Shown: positions 53,186 to 63,027, counted from the stretch's first letter. The stretch: 64,000 nucleotides of DNA from Firmicutes bacterium UBA5774 (GCA_002418625.1 DIEM01000073.1:231-64230), one strand, 5' to 3'. Numbers and translations are program-made. The notes: a model not told the origin generated them from the letters alone.

Positions 53186-56100
53186 ATGGAAACTGTTTTT
53201 GAATCAAAAGCTCTTGAGGCCAATCTGGCTGAAACCCGGCATGAGGACATCCGGATTCCTGAAGAGCACCTGTGGTTCGTCGGGTTGTCGTCAGCTCATT
53301 GGAGCATACACAAGCGGACCGAGGAATTCATAAACGAGTATAATCATCCGTACGCCAATTATGGCTATATTATTGAAAATCTCCATAACATCTGCCTTAC
53401 AGACCTCTGGGTGTATAATTCCATACCGGAGTCTGAAGAGGCATTTCTTTTTTTGACTAAAATATTCGAAGAGCTGTTTGCCAAAAGGCTGGAAGAAAAA
53501 CAGACGGAGCAGCTGGTCAAGACATTGTTCAAGTTCACGGACCGTATATTGAAAGAAGAGGGCTTTCCTCACAGCGCGGTTTGGAAATGCATCGAGCTGA
53601 TTGCTCAAGGCATGGATGAGTTTGAAATGATCTATCTTCGAAATGCCGGATATTTCAAGACCTATTTCCCGAGAGCGGCAGCTCTGCCGGAATACAATGC
53701 CGAAATCTGCCGGCTGACCAAGATCGTGCTTCTGAGGAGCTGTGAATACTGGGAACGAACATCCAACGCCGAAGAATGGTTTGAAAGCCGGGCGGAATTG
53801 TTCCAACCGATATACAAGGAAAAAATCGATATGATCGGCGCCGGGTTTTTTACTGCCCTGAGGAATAAAATCGACGCATCCGTTACATGGGAGAATCTGG
53901 AGTCGAATCTTTTTTTCAATGACATCGCAAATTGCTTCAGGCGGTTCAGCGATGAATTTGAACTTCCGATAGAGAAAATTTATTATCTTTTTTATGTCAT
54001 GGATGTTCCGGGAATGCTGCAATTGAAAAACCATCTCCTTTATGACATGAACAGGTTGCTGAAAGATGCTCTCGAAGGGCTGGGCGAGCATGAAATCTAC
54101 CCGTTGATCGATGTCCTCTTCGATTTTTTCAACCAATTGAAAGATCAGCATTCCGGCTCGATCCTTGATTGTCTGTTCACACTCGGCAAAGAGATCGTCA
54201 ATATGGGTGACAAGAGGGTCATCCCGTATTTCAACAAAAAGCTGATCGGTTTTGGTTTCATTCATCCCGGAAACCTCGACATTAACGAGGACTGGCAGAT
54301 TAAAGTCAATGTGGATCATGTAAAAAACATACGCATCTGGCTCGAACTCATTGAAAGCTCGCCCAAGGATTTTAAGGAGCTGTTGTCTGCGCTGGTCGTC
54401 AATCTTAAGATCGGCGGGATATTCATATCTGACGTCGATCTGTTTCAGCGCGATGTTACGAAGCTGCTGAACGCTGAAATACAGCCGGTTTACAAGCAGG
54501 TCAAGCAGCTGGCGAAATTTTTCCCGGTTTATTTCAGGGAAATAGGCGCGGAAGGCCAACTGAGGGACGCTACGACGGCTATGGACGAATTGTCAAAAAG
54601 AAAGGACAGGCTGATCCATTTTGTACGCAAGCAGATCCATACCGAAAGCAACAACACTCATGTCACGCTGATCAACAGGATCGCCGCGTTTTGGCTCAAT
54701 GGCGACATAGAGCCGCTGCTGCCGATCATACCCAGGGACGTGGCCGAATCCATCGATACGGGAGGCGATTATTTCAAGGGCGTCAACAGCTTGATGAAGG
54801 CAGCCTGCAGCCATTTCAAGGTCGATCACGCTGCTTTTCTGGAGCTGCCCGAAAATAAACTGGTGGATTTCATCAATACCTGCGGGATAGCCGGAGAGCG
54901 GGATAGAAAGAGGCTGATATATCTGGTGCAGGTCAACAAGCTGCTGCTGGAAAAATATTCCCTCGAAGCCGGCGACATTGTGGAGATCCTTTCGGTGAGC
55001 CGCTTTTTCAACAAGGAGGACATCGATGGCTTTTCAGACTGTATGAGGAGAAACGATCATCAGAAGGCGCTTATGCTGGCGTTCGGCCTGATGACCAAGC
55101 TCAAGCAGGTTATACTGGACAAGAATGAAAGCGCGGCACTTGAAAACATCTATTATAAGAGGCATATCGCCATCGGGATCCCATCCATGTACGGACAGTA
55201 TATCGAACCGAAATTTGAAGCGCTCGGCCTGATGTATAGACTTGAAAAAGTGGCTTCACGACTTATGGGAAAATTCCTCGGCACAGTAAAACTCGAATAT
55301 ATAACGGCTAAAACATTGAATCGAATGCATGAAACACTGCAGCTATTCAAGATCGGCCTGGAATTGGACGGCATGGTCAATCAGAATTTCAACTCCAATC
55401 TGGAGATGCTGCATTACAGTCTGACATCACCCAGCTTTACGCTGGGGCAGTACATCAATCTGTTCGAATTCATGGCGGACAATATTAAGGAGATCATCAA
55501 CGAATATTTTCTTAGGGTATACGACGAAACACTCAGCGTTGTCGTACCCCAGATTTATGACGGACGAAAAGAAACCTTGCTGAAGAAATCCGAAAATTTT
55601 TACAGGGAAATCATGTCCTCCGCATTTTTGATACAGCAGCTGGACAATTTCCTGTCTGATTCGATCAATAAGCTGCAGAATATGGTCGATTCGTATTCGG
55701 ATAAATATATCAGCAATATGATGACGTACAATCCGGATCTGACGATGAGCCCGTTCAATAAGCCCACTTTGGAAATGGACAATCGGGTTTTTCTCGGGGC
55801 CAAGGCGTATTATCTTAAAAAACTGACATCGTACAATTTCCCGATACCTGCAGGCTTTGTGCTGACAACCGAGGTTTTCCGGCACAAGGAGACGGTCCTG
55901 GAGCATCCCTTCATGAGTCTGGAATTGGAACGCTCAATCTTGAGACACGTCGCGGATATAGAAAAGATGTCGAAATTGAAATTTGGGGATCCACAGAAAC
56001 CGATGCTGCTTTCGGTCCGATCCGGGACGGCCATTTCGCTTCCGGGCGCCATGAGCACATTTCTCAATGTGGGAATGAATGACAGCATCGCTGCGGCGCT

Positions 56101-57250
56101 GGACGCAGATCCTGAAACGGCCTGGATGGGATGGGACTCCTACAGGCGCTTTGTCCAGAGCTGGGGTATGTCCAATGGCATCGACAGGGACATATTCGAC
56201 AGCATCATGGCCGATTATAAAAAGAAATATTCCGTTGAGCAGAAATCCCATTTCACTTCCGGACAAATGCATGAGATCGTCACAGACTACAAAACGGCTT
56301 TGTCTGATCACGGCGTCCTTATCAGCGACTCGCCTTTTGTGCAGTTGAGACAGGCAATCGCCAATGTGCTCGATTCATGGAATTCCGACCGGGCAATATC
56401 CTACAGGAAGCATCTGCAGATCGCGGATGAATGGGGAACGGCGGTGATCGTCCAGAAAATGGTCATGGGCAACAGGTCTGGTCGATCGGGATCAGGCGTG
56501 GTGTTTACCCACAATCCCAAAATGAATAAGCCGGGCGTCAATCTTTACGGTGATTTTACGCTGTGCAGCCAAGGGGAGGATATCGTATCCGGGCTGGTCC
56601 ATACGCTTCCGATATCCGAAAGCCAGAGAATGGGCGACAACACTGACGCCGGCATATCGCTCCAGTCCGCTTTCCCCTTGATTTATAAAAGATTGAAGGA
56701 TTATGCGGTGGAATTGATCGATAAATATGGTTATAATAATCAGGAGATTGAATTCACATTTGAATCGGAAAATCCGCAGGACCTTTTTATTCTGCAGATC
56801 CGCGAGCAGATCATCAATCCGCAGGATAAAATATCCATCTTTAATGTGCCTGTCGGCGAATTGAGGCATGCGGGACGGGGTATAGGAATAGATGGCGGCT
56901 GCTTGAGCGGCGTTGCCAGCTTCAGCATGGAGGATCTGACGGAAAACAAGCAGCGGTTCCCGGATGATCATCATATCGTGATACGGCCTGATACGGTTCC
57001 TGACGATATTCCGCTCATATTCATCTGCGACGGGCTTGTGACGAGCAGGGGCGGCGTCACGTCCCATGCTGCGGTGACGGCGGCAAAACTGGGGAAGGTC
57101 TGCATTGTCAGCTGCAAGGAGCTTTATGTAAATGATGAGGAAAAATCATGCGTGATCAATGATATAATAATAAAGAGCGGAGACATGATCTCCATTGACG
57201 GGAAGTCGGGAAATATATATATTGGAAGCTATCCGATCACCTACATTTGA
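53186..57250 (+). CDS. PPDK-like ATP-grasp/phosphohistidine protein with large unknown N-terminus
   Basis: 1354 residues. Residues 1 to about 845 are helical and match nothing I know. From about 850 there is a pyruvate-phosphate-dikinase nucleotide domain: SVRSGTAISLPGAMSTFLN near 937, VQKMVMGNRSGRSGSGVVFT, LYGDFTLCSQGEDIVSG and EIEFTFESENPQDLFILQIR. A swivelling domain follows with the phosphorylated His1294 in TSRGGVTSHAAVTAAKLGK. The protein ends there, with no PEP/pyruvate barrel. It could thus transfer a beta-phosphate from ATP to His, but the acceptor is unknown and may involve the N-terminal region. The adjacent GAPDH-like gene, 50 bases on, is probably co-transcribed. Confidence 0.85.
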   Translation: METVFESKALEANLAETRHEDIRIPEEHLWFVGLSSAHWSIHKRTEEFINEYNHPYANYGYIIENLHNICLTDLWVYNSIPESEEAFLFLTKIFEELFAKRLEEKQTEQLVKTLFKFTDRILKEEGFPHSAVWKCIELIAQGMDEFEMIYLRNAGYFKTYFPRAAALPEYNAEICRLTKIVLLRSCEYWERTSNAEEWFESRAELFQPIYKEKIDMIGAGFFTALRNKIDASVTWENLESNLFFNDIANCFRRFSDEFELPIEKIYYLFYVMDVPGMLQLKNHLLYDMNRLLKDALEGLGEHEIYPLIDVLFDFFNQLKDQHSGSILDCLFTLGKEIVNMGDKRVIPYFNKKLIGFGFIHPGNLDINEDWQIKVNVDHVKNIRIWLELIESSPKDFKELLSALVVNLKIGGIFISDVDLFQRDVTKLLNAEIQPVYKQVKQLAKFFPVYFREIGAEGQLRDATTAMDELSKRKDRLIHFVRKQIHTESNNTHVTLINRIAAFWLNGDIEPLLPIIPRDVAESIDTGGDYFKGVNSLMKAACSHFKVDHAAFLELPENKLVDFINTCGIAGERDRKRLIYLVQVNKLLLEKYSLEAGDIVEILSVSRFFNKEDIDGFSDCMRRNDHQKALMLAFGLMTKLKQVILDKNESAALENIYYKRHIAIGIPSMYGQYIEPKFEALGLMYRLEKVASRLMGKFLGTVKLEYITAKTLNRMHETLQLFKIGLELDGMVNQNFNSNLEMLHYSLTSPSFTLGQYINLFEFMADNIKEIINEYFLRVYDETLSVVVPQIYDGRKETLLKKSENFYREIMSSAFLIQQLDNFLSDSINKLQNMVDSYSDKYISNMMTYNPDLTMSPFNKPTLEMDNRVFLGAKAYYLKKLTSYNFPIPAGFVLTTEVFRHKETVLEHPFMSLELERSILRHVADIEKMSKLKFGDPQKPMLLSVRSGTAISLPGAMSTFLNVGMNDSIAAALDADPETAWMGWDSYRRFVQSWGMSNGIDRDIFDSIMADYKKKYSVEQKSHFTSGQMHEIVTDYKTALSDHGVLISDSPFVQLRQAIANVLDSWNSDRAISYRKHLQIADEWGTAVIVQKMVMGNRSGRSGSGVVFTHNPKMNKPGVNLYGDFTLCSQGEDIVSGLVHTLPISESQRMGDNTDAGISLQSAFPLIYKRLKDYAVELIDKYGYNNQEIEFTFESENPQDLFILQIREQIINPQDKISIFNVPVGELRHAGRGIGIDGGCLSGVASFSMEDLTENKQRFPDDHHIVIRPDTVPDDIPLIFICDGLVTSRGGVTSHAAVTAAKLGKVCIVSCKELYVNDEEKSCVINDIIIKSGDMISIDGKSGNIYIGSYPITYI

Positions 57251-57300
57251 TATGGAAAAAGTGGCATATCACTTAATATAATTGACAAGGAGCGGATGAA

Positions 57301-58554
57301 ATGAATAATTATCTGGAAAGCACCAAGGTCCTTGGCATCAACGGCATAGGAAGGATTGGCAAGCTGACCTTCTGGAATCACCTGATGCTGAAGCATTTTG
57401 ACGGATTTGTCCTTAATGCGGGCAGAAAGGTCGGGAAGAACCTGGACGATATCGTAGACTTTTTGACGAAGGATTCGACTTATGGGTCGCTGGATACTTT
57501 TTTGTACGGGTATTCCGGAAAGACCTGCAAGGTCGAAATAACAGACAGGGAAGCCGGCATATTCAAGATCAACGGGACGCCGGTTCAGATCCTGTCAGAC
57601 GCACGGAATCCGAGGGACATCAATTGGGCGAAAAGAGGCGTTCAATTGGTGGTGGAATGCACAGGAACCTTTAATGATCCGGCAGTGCCTGCGGACCATC
57701 CAAAGGGCAGCGTAAGGGGACATCTCGAGGCGGGAGCCGAGAAGGTCATTTGCAGCGCGCCATTCAAGATCAAGGATGATTCGCTGAAAATGCCAAGTGA
57801 CAGCGGCATGTTCGTCTATGGTGTCAATCATATGAAATATGATCCTGATGTGCATCATATCATCTCCGCGGCCAGCTGTACGACGACAGGCCTGGCTCAT
57901 ATGATCAAGCCGCTGCTTGAAACCAGGGAGACGGCAGAAATAATCACGGCATCCATGTCCACGGTCCATGCATCCACCAACAATCAGAATATTCTGGATG
58001 CGGTTCCGAGGGCCGGAGATTCAGATCTGCGCCGAAACCGCTCGGTGTTCAACAACATCATCCCGACGACGACCGGGGCTGCGATAGCGCTTGAAGAGGT
58101 ATTGCCGGAGATCAAGGCGATCGGCTTTATGGCTGATTCGGTCAGGATCCCGATCAGCACCGCTTCGCTCATCACGCTGAATGTCACATTCAACACGAAG
58201 CTTCATGAATCGGGAGAGCCGGTGCTGAGCAGGGCATTTTTGAACGATATCTATAAAAAAGCGTCACTGGGACCGCAGAAGGACATGCTCGTCTTCAGTG
58301 AAAAACAGAATGTTTCTTCGGACATTGTCGGCTATCGCGCCGCCATTGTGATCGAAGGGGTGGAAACGCATACGAGAACAGGCTTCATGCCGGTCTATGC
58401 AAGATCACTTCGGGAATACGGCATCGACAGTATGCAGGATATCAACATTCCTGTAACGCATGCCAAAATTTTTGGCTGGTATGATAATGAGCTCGGCAGT
58501 TATGTGAACTTTCTGGGCAAGCTGACTGTTTATATCGATAAGAACATGCCTTGA
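57301..58554 (+). CDS. Divergent glyceraldehyde-3-phosphate dehydrogenase paralogue
   Basis: 417 residues against about 335 for ordinary GAPDH. NAD-binding start GINGIGRIGKLTFWNH is kept. The active site reads SAASCTTTGLAHMIKPL: the catalytic Cys is present, but the second Cys and the Asn of canonical SNASCTTNCLAP are changed. The catalytic His is in STVHASTNNQ, and NIIPTTTGAAIAL is normal. RIPISTAS replaces RVPTPNVS in the phosphate-binding loop. Insertions lie before the active site (VPADHPKGSVRGHLEAGAEK) and near the C-terminus. A housekeeping glycolytic role is doubtful; a dehydrogenase of another aldehyde or acyl phosphate is possible. AAGGAG precedes the ATG, and a two-way terminator follows. 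Confidence 0.85.
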   Translation: MNNYLESTKVLGINGIGRIGKLTFWNHLMLKHFDGFVLNAGRKVGKNLDDIVDFLTKDSTYGSLDTFLYGYSGKTCKVEITDREAGIFKINGTPVQILSDARNPRDINWAKRGVQLVVECTGTFNDPAVPADHPKGSVRGHLEAGAEKVICSAPFKIKDDSLKMPSDSGMFVYGVNHMKYDPDVHHIISAASCTTTGLAHMIKPLLETRETAEIITASMSTVHASTNNQNILDAVPRAGDSDLRRNRSVFNNIIPTTTGAAIALEEVLPEIKAIGFMADSVRIPISTASLITLNVTFNTKLHESGEPVLSRAFLNDIYKKASLGPQKDMLVFSEKQNVSSDIVGYRAAIVIEGVETHTRTGFMPVYARSLREYGIDSMQDINIPVTHAKIFGWYDNELGSYVNFLGKLTVYIDKNMP

Positions 58555-58604
58555 GCGTCACATATAGGAGAACTTGCAGGCATACCGCATATGGCGCATA
58601 AATC

Positions 58605-58651
58605 AAAAAGCCGCATCCTCACGGGTCGATCCCCGCTCGGTGCGGCTTTTT
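58605..58651. terminator. Two-way terminator
   Basis: AAAAAGCCGCA (58605-58615) and TGCGGCTTTTT (58641-58651) form an 11-bp stem with A- and T-runs at either end, serving the GAPDH-like gene and the hydrogenase operon that converge here. Confidence 0.92.
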
Positions 58652-58664
58652 GCTGTTACATCTG

Positions 58665-60377
58665 CTAACTGTGGTAGTGGACATGCAGGAGCTCGTGGGT
58701 GCGGCCCGCCAGCAGGGTGTTATATATTGGTTCTAGAATCGGATTGGCGTCCGAATGTCTGATCTTGGCCTGCTTATCGGCAGCATATAAGCCCTTGGCT
58801 CTGCTTTCCCGCTCGAGCATCTGGCCGTAGGGCTGGCCGGCGCCGTTGATGCAGCCGCCCGGACAGGCCATGACCTCAATGAAATCATAATGGACTTCCC
58901 CTGATTTAAGTTTCCTGATGAGATCATCGGCATTTTTCAGACCGCTGACGACCGCGATCCGAAGCATCCTGTCGCCAAGAGGAAACTCGAATTCCTTGAC
59001 GCCTTCCATGCCGCGCGCCCCGCAGAACCTGATATTGTTGATAGCGTTATGGGTTTTCTCTTCGGCGATCTTTCTGACGACCGCTTCGGTGACGCCGCCG
59101 GTGACACCGAAAATCAGGCCGGCGCCGCTGAACATCCCAAAGGGCATATCGAGGGCTTCCGGTTCGAGCTTCTCAAAACTAATACCCGCTTCATAAATCA
59201 TATTTGCAAGCTCCTGGGTCGTCAGAACCAGATCGACGTCGTCTATGCCGTCATGATTGAATTCCGGCCGTTTGGCTTCAGCTTTTTTTGCGGTGCATGG
59301 CATGATCGAAACGACGAAGCTTTTCTTGCCGTCCGCCGCTGATTTATCCTTGAAGTATTCTTTAATCACGGAGCCGAACATCTGCTGTGGGGATTTGCAG
59401 GTCGAAACCTGATGCATGATATCCGGGTGACGATTTTCTGCATATTTGACCCATGCAGGGCAGCAGGAGGTAAACAGCGGCAGTTTTTCGCCTTTGGCCA
59501 GTTTTTCTGCGAATTCCCCAGTTTCTTCAATAACAGTCAAGTCCGCGCCGAAGGAGGTATCATAGATTTCATCAAAGCCGAGTTTTCTCATGGCTGCTGC
59601 GATCAGAGGCATCACATTCTGGCCGGAGGGAATGCTGAACTCTTCGCCAAGGGCTACCCTGACCGCGGGAGCGACCTGGGCGATCACACGCGTGTTTTCA
59701 TCATATATCGCGTCCCACGCCTCGCTTGTATTGTTTTTTACAACGATGGCGCCCGTAGGACACACTGCGGCGCATTGACCGCAATTGACACATTCCGTTT
59801 CGGCGATCGGCATGTCGAAAGCGGTAGAGACTCTGAGCTCATAACCGCGCTGCGTGAAATCGATGGCCCCCACGTTTTGTTTTTCGGAGCACATGCGGAC
59901 ACAATCGCCGCAATGGATACATTTATTGGGATTTCTGACGATAGCCGGGCTGGAATCGTCGATCGGGAATTCATCTTTATAGGCTTTTTCGCTTTTGTCA
60001 AAGCGGATCTCTTTGATGCCGAACCGATTGGCCAGATCCTGGAGGCGGCAGGAGCCGCTTTTGCTGCAGGTCGTGCATTCCCGGCAATGGGAGGCCAGCA
60101 GAAGCTTCAGGATGATTTTCCTGTGCTTCTGGAGCCTTGGAGTGTGAGTCCTGATTTCCATTCCGTGTTTGGGCGGCGTTGAACAGGATGTCATGATATT
60201 GCCGTTGCTGTCCTCTACGATGCACATCCTGCAGGCGCCGTATACGGAAAGCTCGGAGTAGTAACAGAAAGTGGGAAGGTCTATTCCTGCCTTTCTGACG
60301 ACATCGAGCACATTTTTTTCATCGGTGAACGCGACCTGCTCGCCATTTATCATCATATATTTATTCATCATCATCAT
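58665..60377 (-). CDS. hydA: [FeFe] hydrogenase catalytic subunit (bifurcating, HydA/HndD type)
   Basis: 570 residues. N-terminal 2Fe-2S ferredoxin domain (CYYSELSVYGACRMC), a His-ligated 4Fe-4S (HCRECTTCSKSGSC), two further 4Fe-4S clusters (CIHCGDCVRMC and CVNCGQCAAVC), then the H-cluster domain with L1 TSCCPAW, L2 MPCTAKKAEAKRPE and L3 ACPGGCINGAGQP. L3 has Ala where most have Gly. It makes or oxidises H2. With the next two genes it forms a complex that couples NADH and ferredoxin. The start is one of four consecutive ATG codons (60377, 60374, 60371, 60368) after AAAGGAA; spacing favours the later ones. Confidence 0.95.
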   Translation of the reverse strand: MMMMNKYMMINGEQVAFTDEKNVLDVVRKAGIDLPTFCYYSELSVYGACRMCIVEDSNGNIMTSCSTPPKHGMEIRTHTPRLQKHRKIILKLLLASHCRECTTCSKSGSCRLQDLANRFGIKEIRFDKSEKAYKDEFPIDDSSPAIVRNPNKCIHCGDCVRMCSEKQNVGAIDFTQRGYELRVSTAFDMPIAETECVNCGQCAAVCPTGAIVVKNNTSEAWDAIYDENTRVIAQVAPAVRVALGEEFSIPSGQNVMPLIAAAMRKLGFDEIYDTSFGADLTVIEETGEFAEKLAKGEKLPLFTSCCPAWVKYAENRHPDIMHQVSTCKSPQQMFGSVIKEYFKDKSAADGKKSFVVSIMPCTAKKAEAKRPEFNHDGIDDVDLVLTTQELANMIYEAGISFEKLEPEALDMPFGMFSGAGLIFGVTGGVTEAVVRKIAEEKTHNAINNIRFCGARGMEGVKEFEFPLGDRMLRIAVVSGLKNADDLIRKLKSGEVHYDFIEVMACPGGCINGAGQPYGQMLERESRAKGLYAADKQAKIRHSDANPILEPIYNTLLAGRTHELLHVHYHS

Positions 60378-60441
60378 TTCCTTTCCATTTCTGAAGAATG
60401 CCGGTTATGAGCGGAGCTGTGTCCATGTTGGCCGGAGCAGG

Positions 60442-62196
60442 TCATTCTTCTCTGATTGCCTTGAAAAAGCTGCAGGCGTCGATACATACCCTGCATTTTA
60501 TGCATTTGCTTTGATCGATCACAAAAGGCTCCTTGATTTTGCCGGAGATCGCTCCTACAGGGCATACGCGCTGGCACTTTGAGCAGCCTTTGCATTTTTC
60601 GGGTATGATCTCGATCCGCCTGAGGCCGGAACAACTCTTTGCCGGACATCTTTTTTCGACGACATGCGCCATGTATTCATCTCTGAATTCATTGATCGTG
60701 CTCACGATCGGCGAGGCAGCCGTCTTGCCGAGGCCGCATAGGGCTGTCTGCGATATTGTGTCTGCAAGCTCCAGAAGCGTATCGATCTGATCGGGAGTTC
60801 CTCTCCCGCCTACGATGTCATCCAGGATCTCCAGCATGACATGAGTCCCCTCTCTGCAGGGCACGCATTTTCCGCAGGATTCGTGCTGAGTGAAATTCAT
60901 GAAGAATCTTGCAATCCCAACCATGCAGGTATCCTCGTCCATGACGACGAGACCGCCGGAGCCGATCATGGCGCCTACCGCCGCAAGGGAATCGAAATCC
61001 AGATGCAGGTCAAGATGTTTTTCTGTAAGGCATCCGCCTGAGGGCCCGCCGATCTGGACAGCCTTGAATTTTTTATCACCCTTGACGCCGCCGCCAATGT
61101 TGAATACGACCTCTCTGAGTGTCGTTCCCATCGGAACCTCTATGAGTCCGGTATTGTTGACATTGCCTGTCAGAGCGAATGCTTTTGTTCCGGGGCTTTT
61201 TTCGGGGCCGATTTTCTTATATTCAGCGGCGCCGTGCATAATGATTTCCGAAACGTGGGAAAAGGTCTCCACGTTGTTCAGCACTGTTGGCTTGTCGAAC
61301 AATCCCTGTTCGACTGTTCGGGGCGGCTTGACCCGCGGCATGCCGCGGTTTCCTTCAATAGAGGCTGTCAGGGCGCTGCCCTCGCCGCATACAAAGGCGC
61401 CGGCGCCCAGATTGATCCTGATGCTGAAATCAAAGCCCGAATCCAATATGTTCTTTCCAATGAAGCCGGATTTTTCAGCCTGTGCTATTGCTGTTTCGAG
61501 CCGGTGGACCGCCAGCGGATATTCCGCGCGGACATAAATGTACGCTTCATGGGCGCCTGTCGCAATGCCGGCAATGATCATGCCCTCGAGCATGCGATGC
61601 GGGTCGCCTTCCATGATGCTTCGGTCCATGAATGCTCCCGGATCTCCCTCGTCGCCGTTGCAGACGACATATTTGACCGGCTCCGTCTGGCGCTTGACCT
61701 GCAGCCATTTCTTGCCGGTCGGGAATCCGCCGCCGCCGCGTCCGCGAAGATTCGATTGTTCTATTTCGACGCATATGTCGTCGGGTGTCATATCGAACAG
61801 CGCTTTTTTCAGCGCCTGGTAACCGCCTGCGGCGATATAGTCGTTTATATCTTCAGGATCAATGATCCCGCAGTTCTTAAGCCCGATACGCTTCTGCTTC
61901 GAAAGGAAAGCTTTGCCCTCCTTCGGGATTTCAAGCGAGCGGACAGGTTTGCCGCCGATGATGTGGGAATCTATTATTGCGGCGGCGTCTTCCGGCGTTA
62001 CCTTGACATATCTGGTTCTTGTGCCGCTGTCATCAATGACGTCGACGATCGGCTCCAAATAGCAGATGCCGATACAGCCTGTCGGTCTGATGTCCAGATC
62101 GAGATCCTTTTCGGCGGCATGCTTTTTAAATGCGGCCGCTGTTTTTTTTGCTCCGGAAGCGATCCCGCAGCTTCCTTGCCCGATTAATACTCTCAT
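60442..62196 (-). CDS. hydB: Bifurcating hydrogenase NADH/FMN subunit (HydB/HndC type)
   Basis: 584 residues. N-terminal thioredoxin-like 2Fe-2S domain (Cys10-type GSCGIASG, then PTGCIGIC), NuoF-like FMN/NADH domain with GRGGGGFPTGKKW and NGDEGDPGAFMDR, the 4Fe-4S SCGKCVPCREGT, and a C-terminal pair of 4Fe-4S clusters (CKGCSKCQRVC, CIKCRVCIDAC). This is the subunit in which NADH and ferredoxin electrons are bifurcated. The frame is open to 62340, overlapping the next gene, but GGGAGG before 62196 sets the start. Confidence 0.95.
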   Translation of the reverse strand: MRVLIGQGSCGIASGAKKTAAAFKKHAAEKDLDLDIRPTGCIGICYLEPIVDVIDDSGTRTRYVKVTPEDAAAIIDSHIIGGKPVRSLEIPKEGKAFLSKQKRIGLKNCGIIDPEDINDYIAAGGYQALKKALFDMTPDDICVEIEQSNLRGRGGGGFPTGKKWLQVKRQTEPVKYVVCNGDEGDPGAFMDRSIMEGDPHRMLEGMIIAGIATGAHEAYIYVRAEYPLAVHRLETAIAQAEKSGFIGKNILDSGFDFSIRINLGAGAFVCGEGSALTASIEGNRGMPRVKPPRTVEQGLFDKPTVLNNVETFSHVSEIIMHGAAEYKKIGPEKSPGTKAFALTGNVNNTGLIEVPMGTTLREVVFNIGGGVKGDKKFKAVQIGGPSGGCLTEKHLDLHLDFDSLAAVGAMIGSGGLVVMDEDTCMVGIARFFMNFTQHESCGKCVPCREGTHVMLEILDDIVGGRGTPDQIDTLLELADTISQTALCGLGKTAASPIVSTINEFRDEYMAHVVEKRCPAKSCSGLRRIEIIPEKCKGCSKCQRVCPVGAISGKIKEPFVIDQSKCIKCRVCIDACSFFKAIREE

Positions 62197-62738
62197 TTTT
62201 GTGCCTCCCGGGCCATCTCCCTGTTCCTGATCTCTTGCAGGATTTCTCTGGCGCTCTCTTTTGTGAGCTTTCCGTATGTCTCGTCGCCGTCTTCCGACTG
62301 GATCATCATTACCGGCGCCAGGCTGCAGCATCCGAGACATGCCACATTATTCAAAGTAAAAAGACCGTCTGCGGTCGTTTCGCCGTCGCTGATAGAAAGC
62401 TCCTTGCATATGGCTTCCTCAATGGCTTTGGATCCGCTGACATGGCAGGCGGTTCCCTGGCAAAGCATGATCAGGTGCTTACCGATCGGCTTCAGCCTGA
62501 ATTGCGTGTAGAATGTGGCGACCCCAAAAATTTTCGCCTGTGTGATCCCCGTTGCTGCTGCAATGTACGCGATCGCCTCTCTGGACAGATATCCATAGAG
62601 GTTTTGAGTCTTTTGCAGAATTATTATGAGACTGCCCGGTACGGTCTTGTACTCGGCAAGTATCAGATCCAATTCAGAAAAATCCGAAGGCGTCGTGCAG
62701 CCGCACGCGCAAGTGCTTGTGTTGGTAGCTGGTTGCAT
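62193..62738 (-). CDS. hydC: Bifurcating hydrogenase 2Fe-2S subunit (HydC/HndA, NuoE-like)
   Basis: 181 residues. A thioredoxin-fold 2Fe-2S protein of the NuoE family; the four ligands are the Cys residues in LCQGTACHVSG and ACLGCCSLAP. It is the first gene of the operon and overlaps hydB by four bases. A Cys-rich N-terminus (STCACGC) precedes the fold and may bind metal. AAGGAGG lies before the ATG. Confidence 0.95.
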   Translation of the reverse strand: MQPATNTSTCACGCTTPSDFSELDLILAEYKTVPGSLIIILQKTQNLYGYLSREAIAYIAAATGITQAKIFGVATFYTQFRLKPIGKHLIMLCQGTACHVSGSKAIEEAICKELSISDGETTADGLFTLNNVACLGCCSLAPVMMIQSEDGDETYGKLTKESAREILQEIRNREMAREAQK

Positions 62739-62761
62739 TTTTTTCCTCCTTAAGAAATGTA

Positions 62762-62779
62762 GTGTTAATATATTATCAA
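62762..62779 (-). promoter_or_regulatory. Rex-type operator upstream of the hydrogenase operon
   Basis: On the minus strand TTGATAATATATTAACAC matches the clostridial Rex consensus TTGTTAANNNNTTAACAA at 12 of 14 fixed positions. It lies about 25 bases before the hydC start in an AT-rich stretch that should hold the promoter. Rex releases DNA at high NADH/NAD ratio, so the hydrogenase would be induced when NADH accumulates. A half-site TTGTGAA at 62937-62943 has no good partner. Confidence 0.6.
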
Positions 62780-63027
62780 TAAAATTGTTTATCTATTTTT
62801 AAGTATAAGTGAGCGGACTTGATTTTGTAAAGAGGATATTGAGAAATAATCCTGAAAAGTGTTGAAATTATTTAGATAAGCAAAAAAGTAAATAGTAGGC
62901 AGCAAATCGATAGCAACTCTTAAGGCTTATAAAATATTGTGAATTAAATATCAAAATTGGCGTATTAGTGTGAGAATTCAGATAATTTGAATCGAGCGGA
63001 CCAAAGATAAGTGAATGATATAATGAA

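Noticed and set aside
53291..54559. 422-codon minus-strand ORF inside the dikinase-like gene
   Set aside because: It has no start signal and lies opposite the first third of a gene with its own promoter and continuous 1354-codon frame.
53186..57250. Plain pyruvate, phosphate dikinase
   Set aside because: Genuine PPDK is about 880 residues with a C-terminal PEP barrel; here the protein ends after the phosphohistidine domain and has an unrelated N-terminus.
59412..60182. Plus-strand ORF opposite hydA
   Set aside because: Shadow of the hydrogenase; no binding site and unnatural composition.
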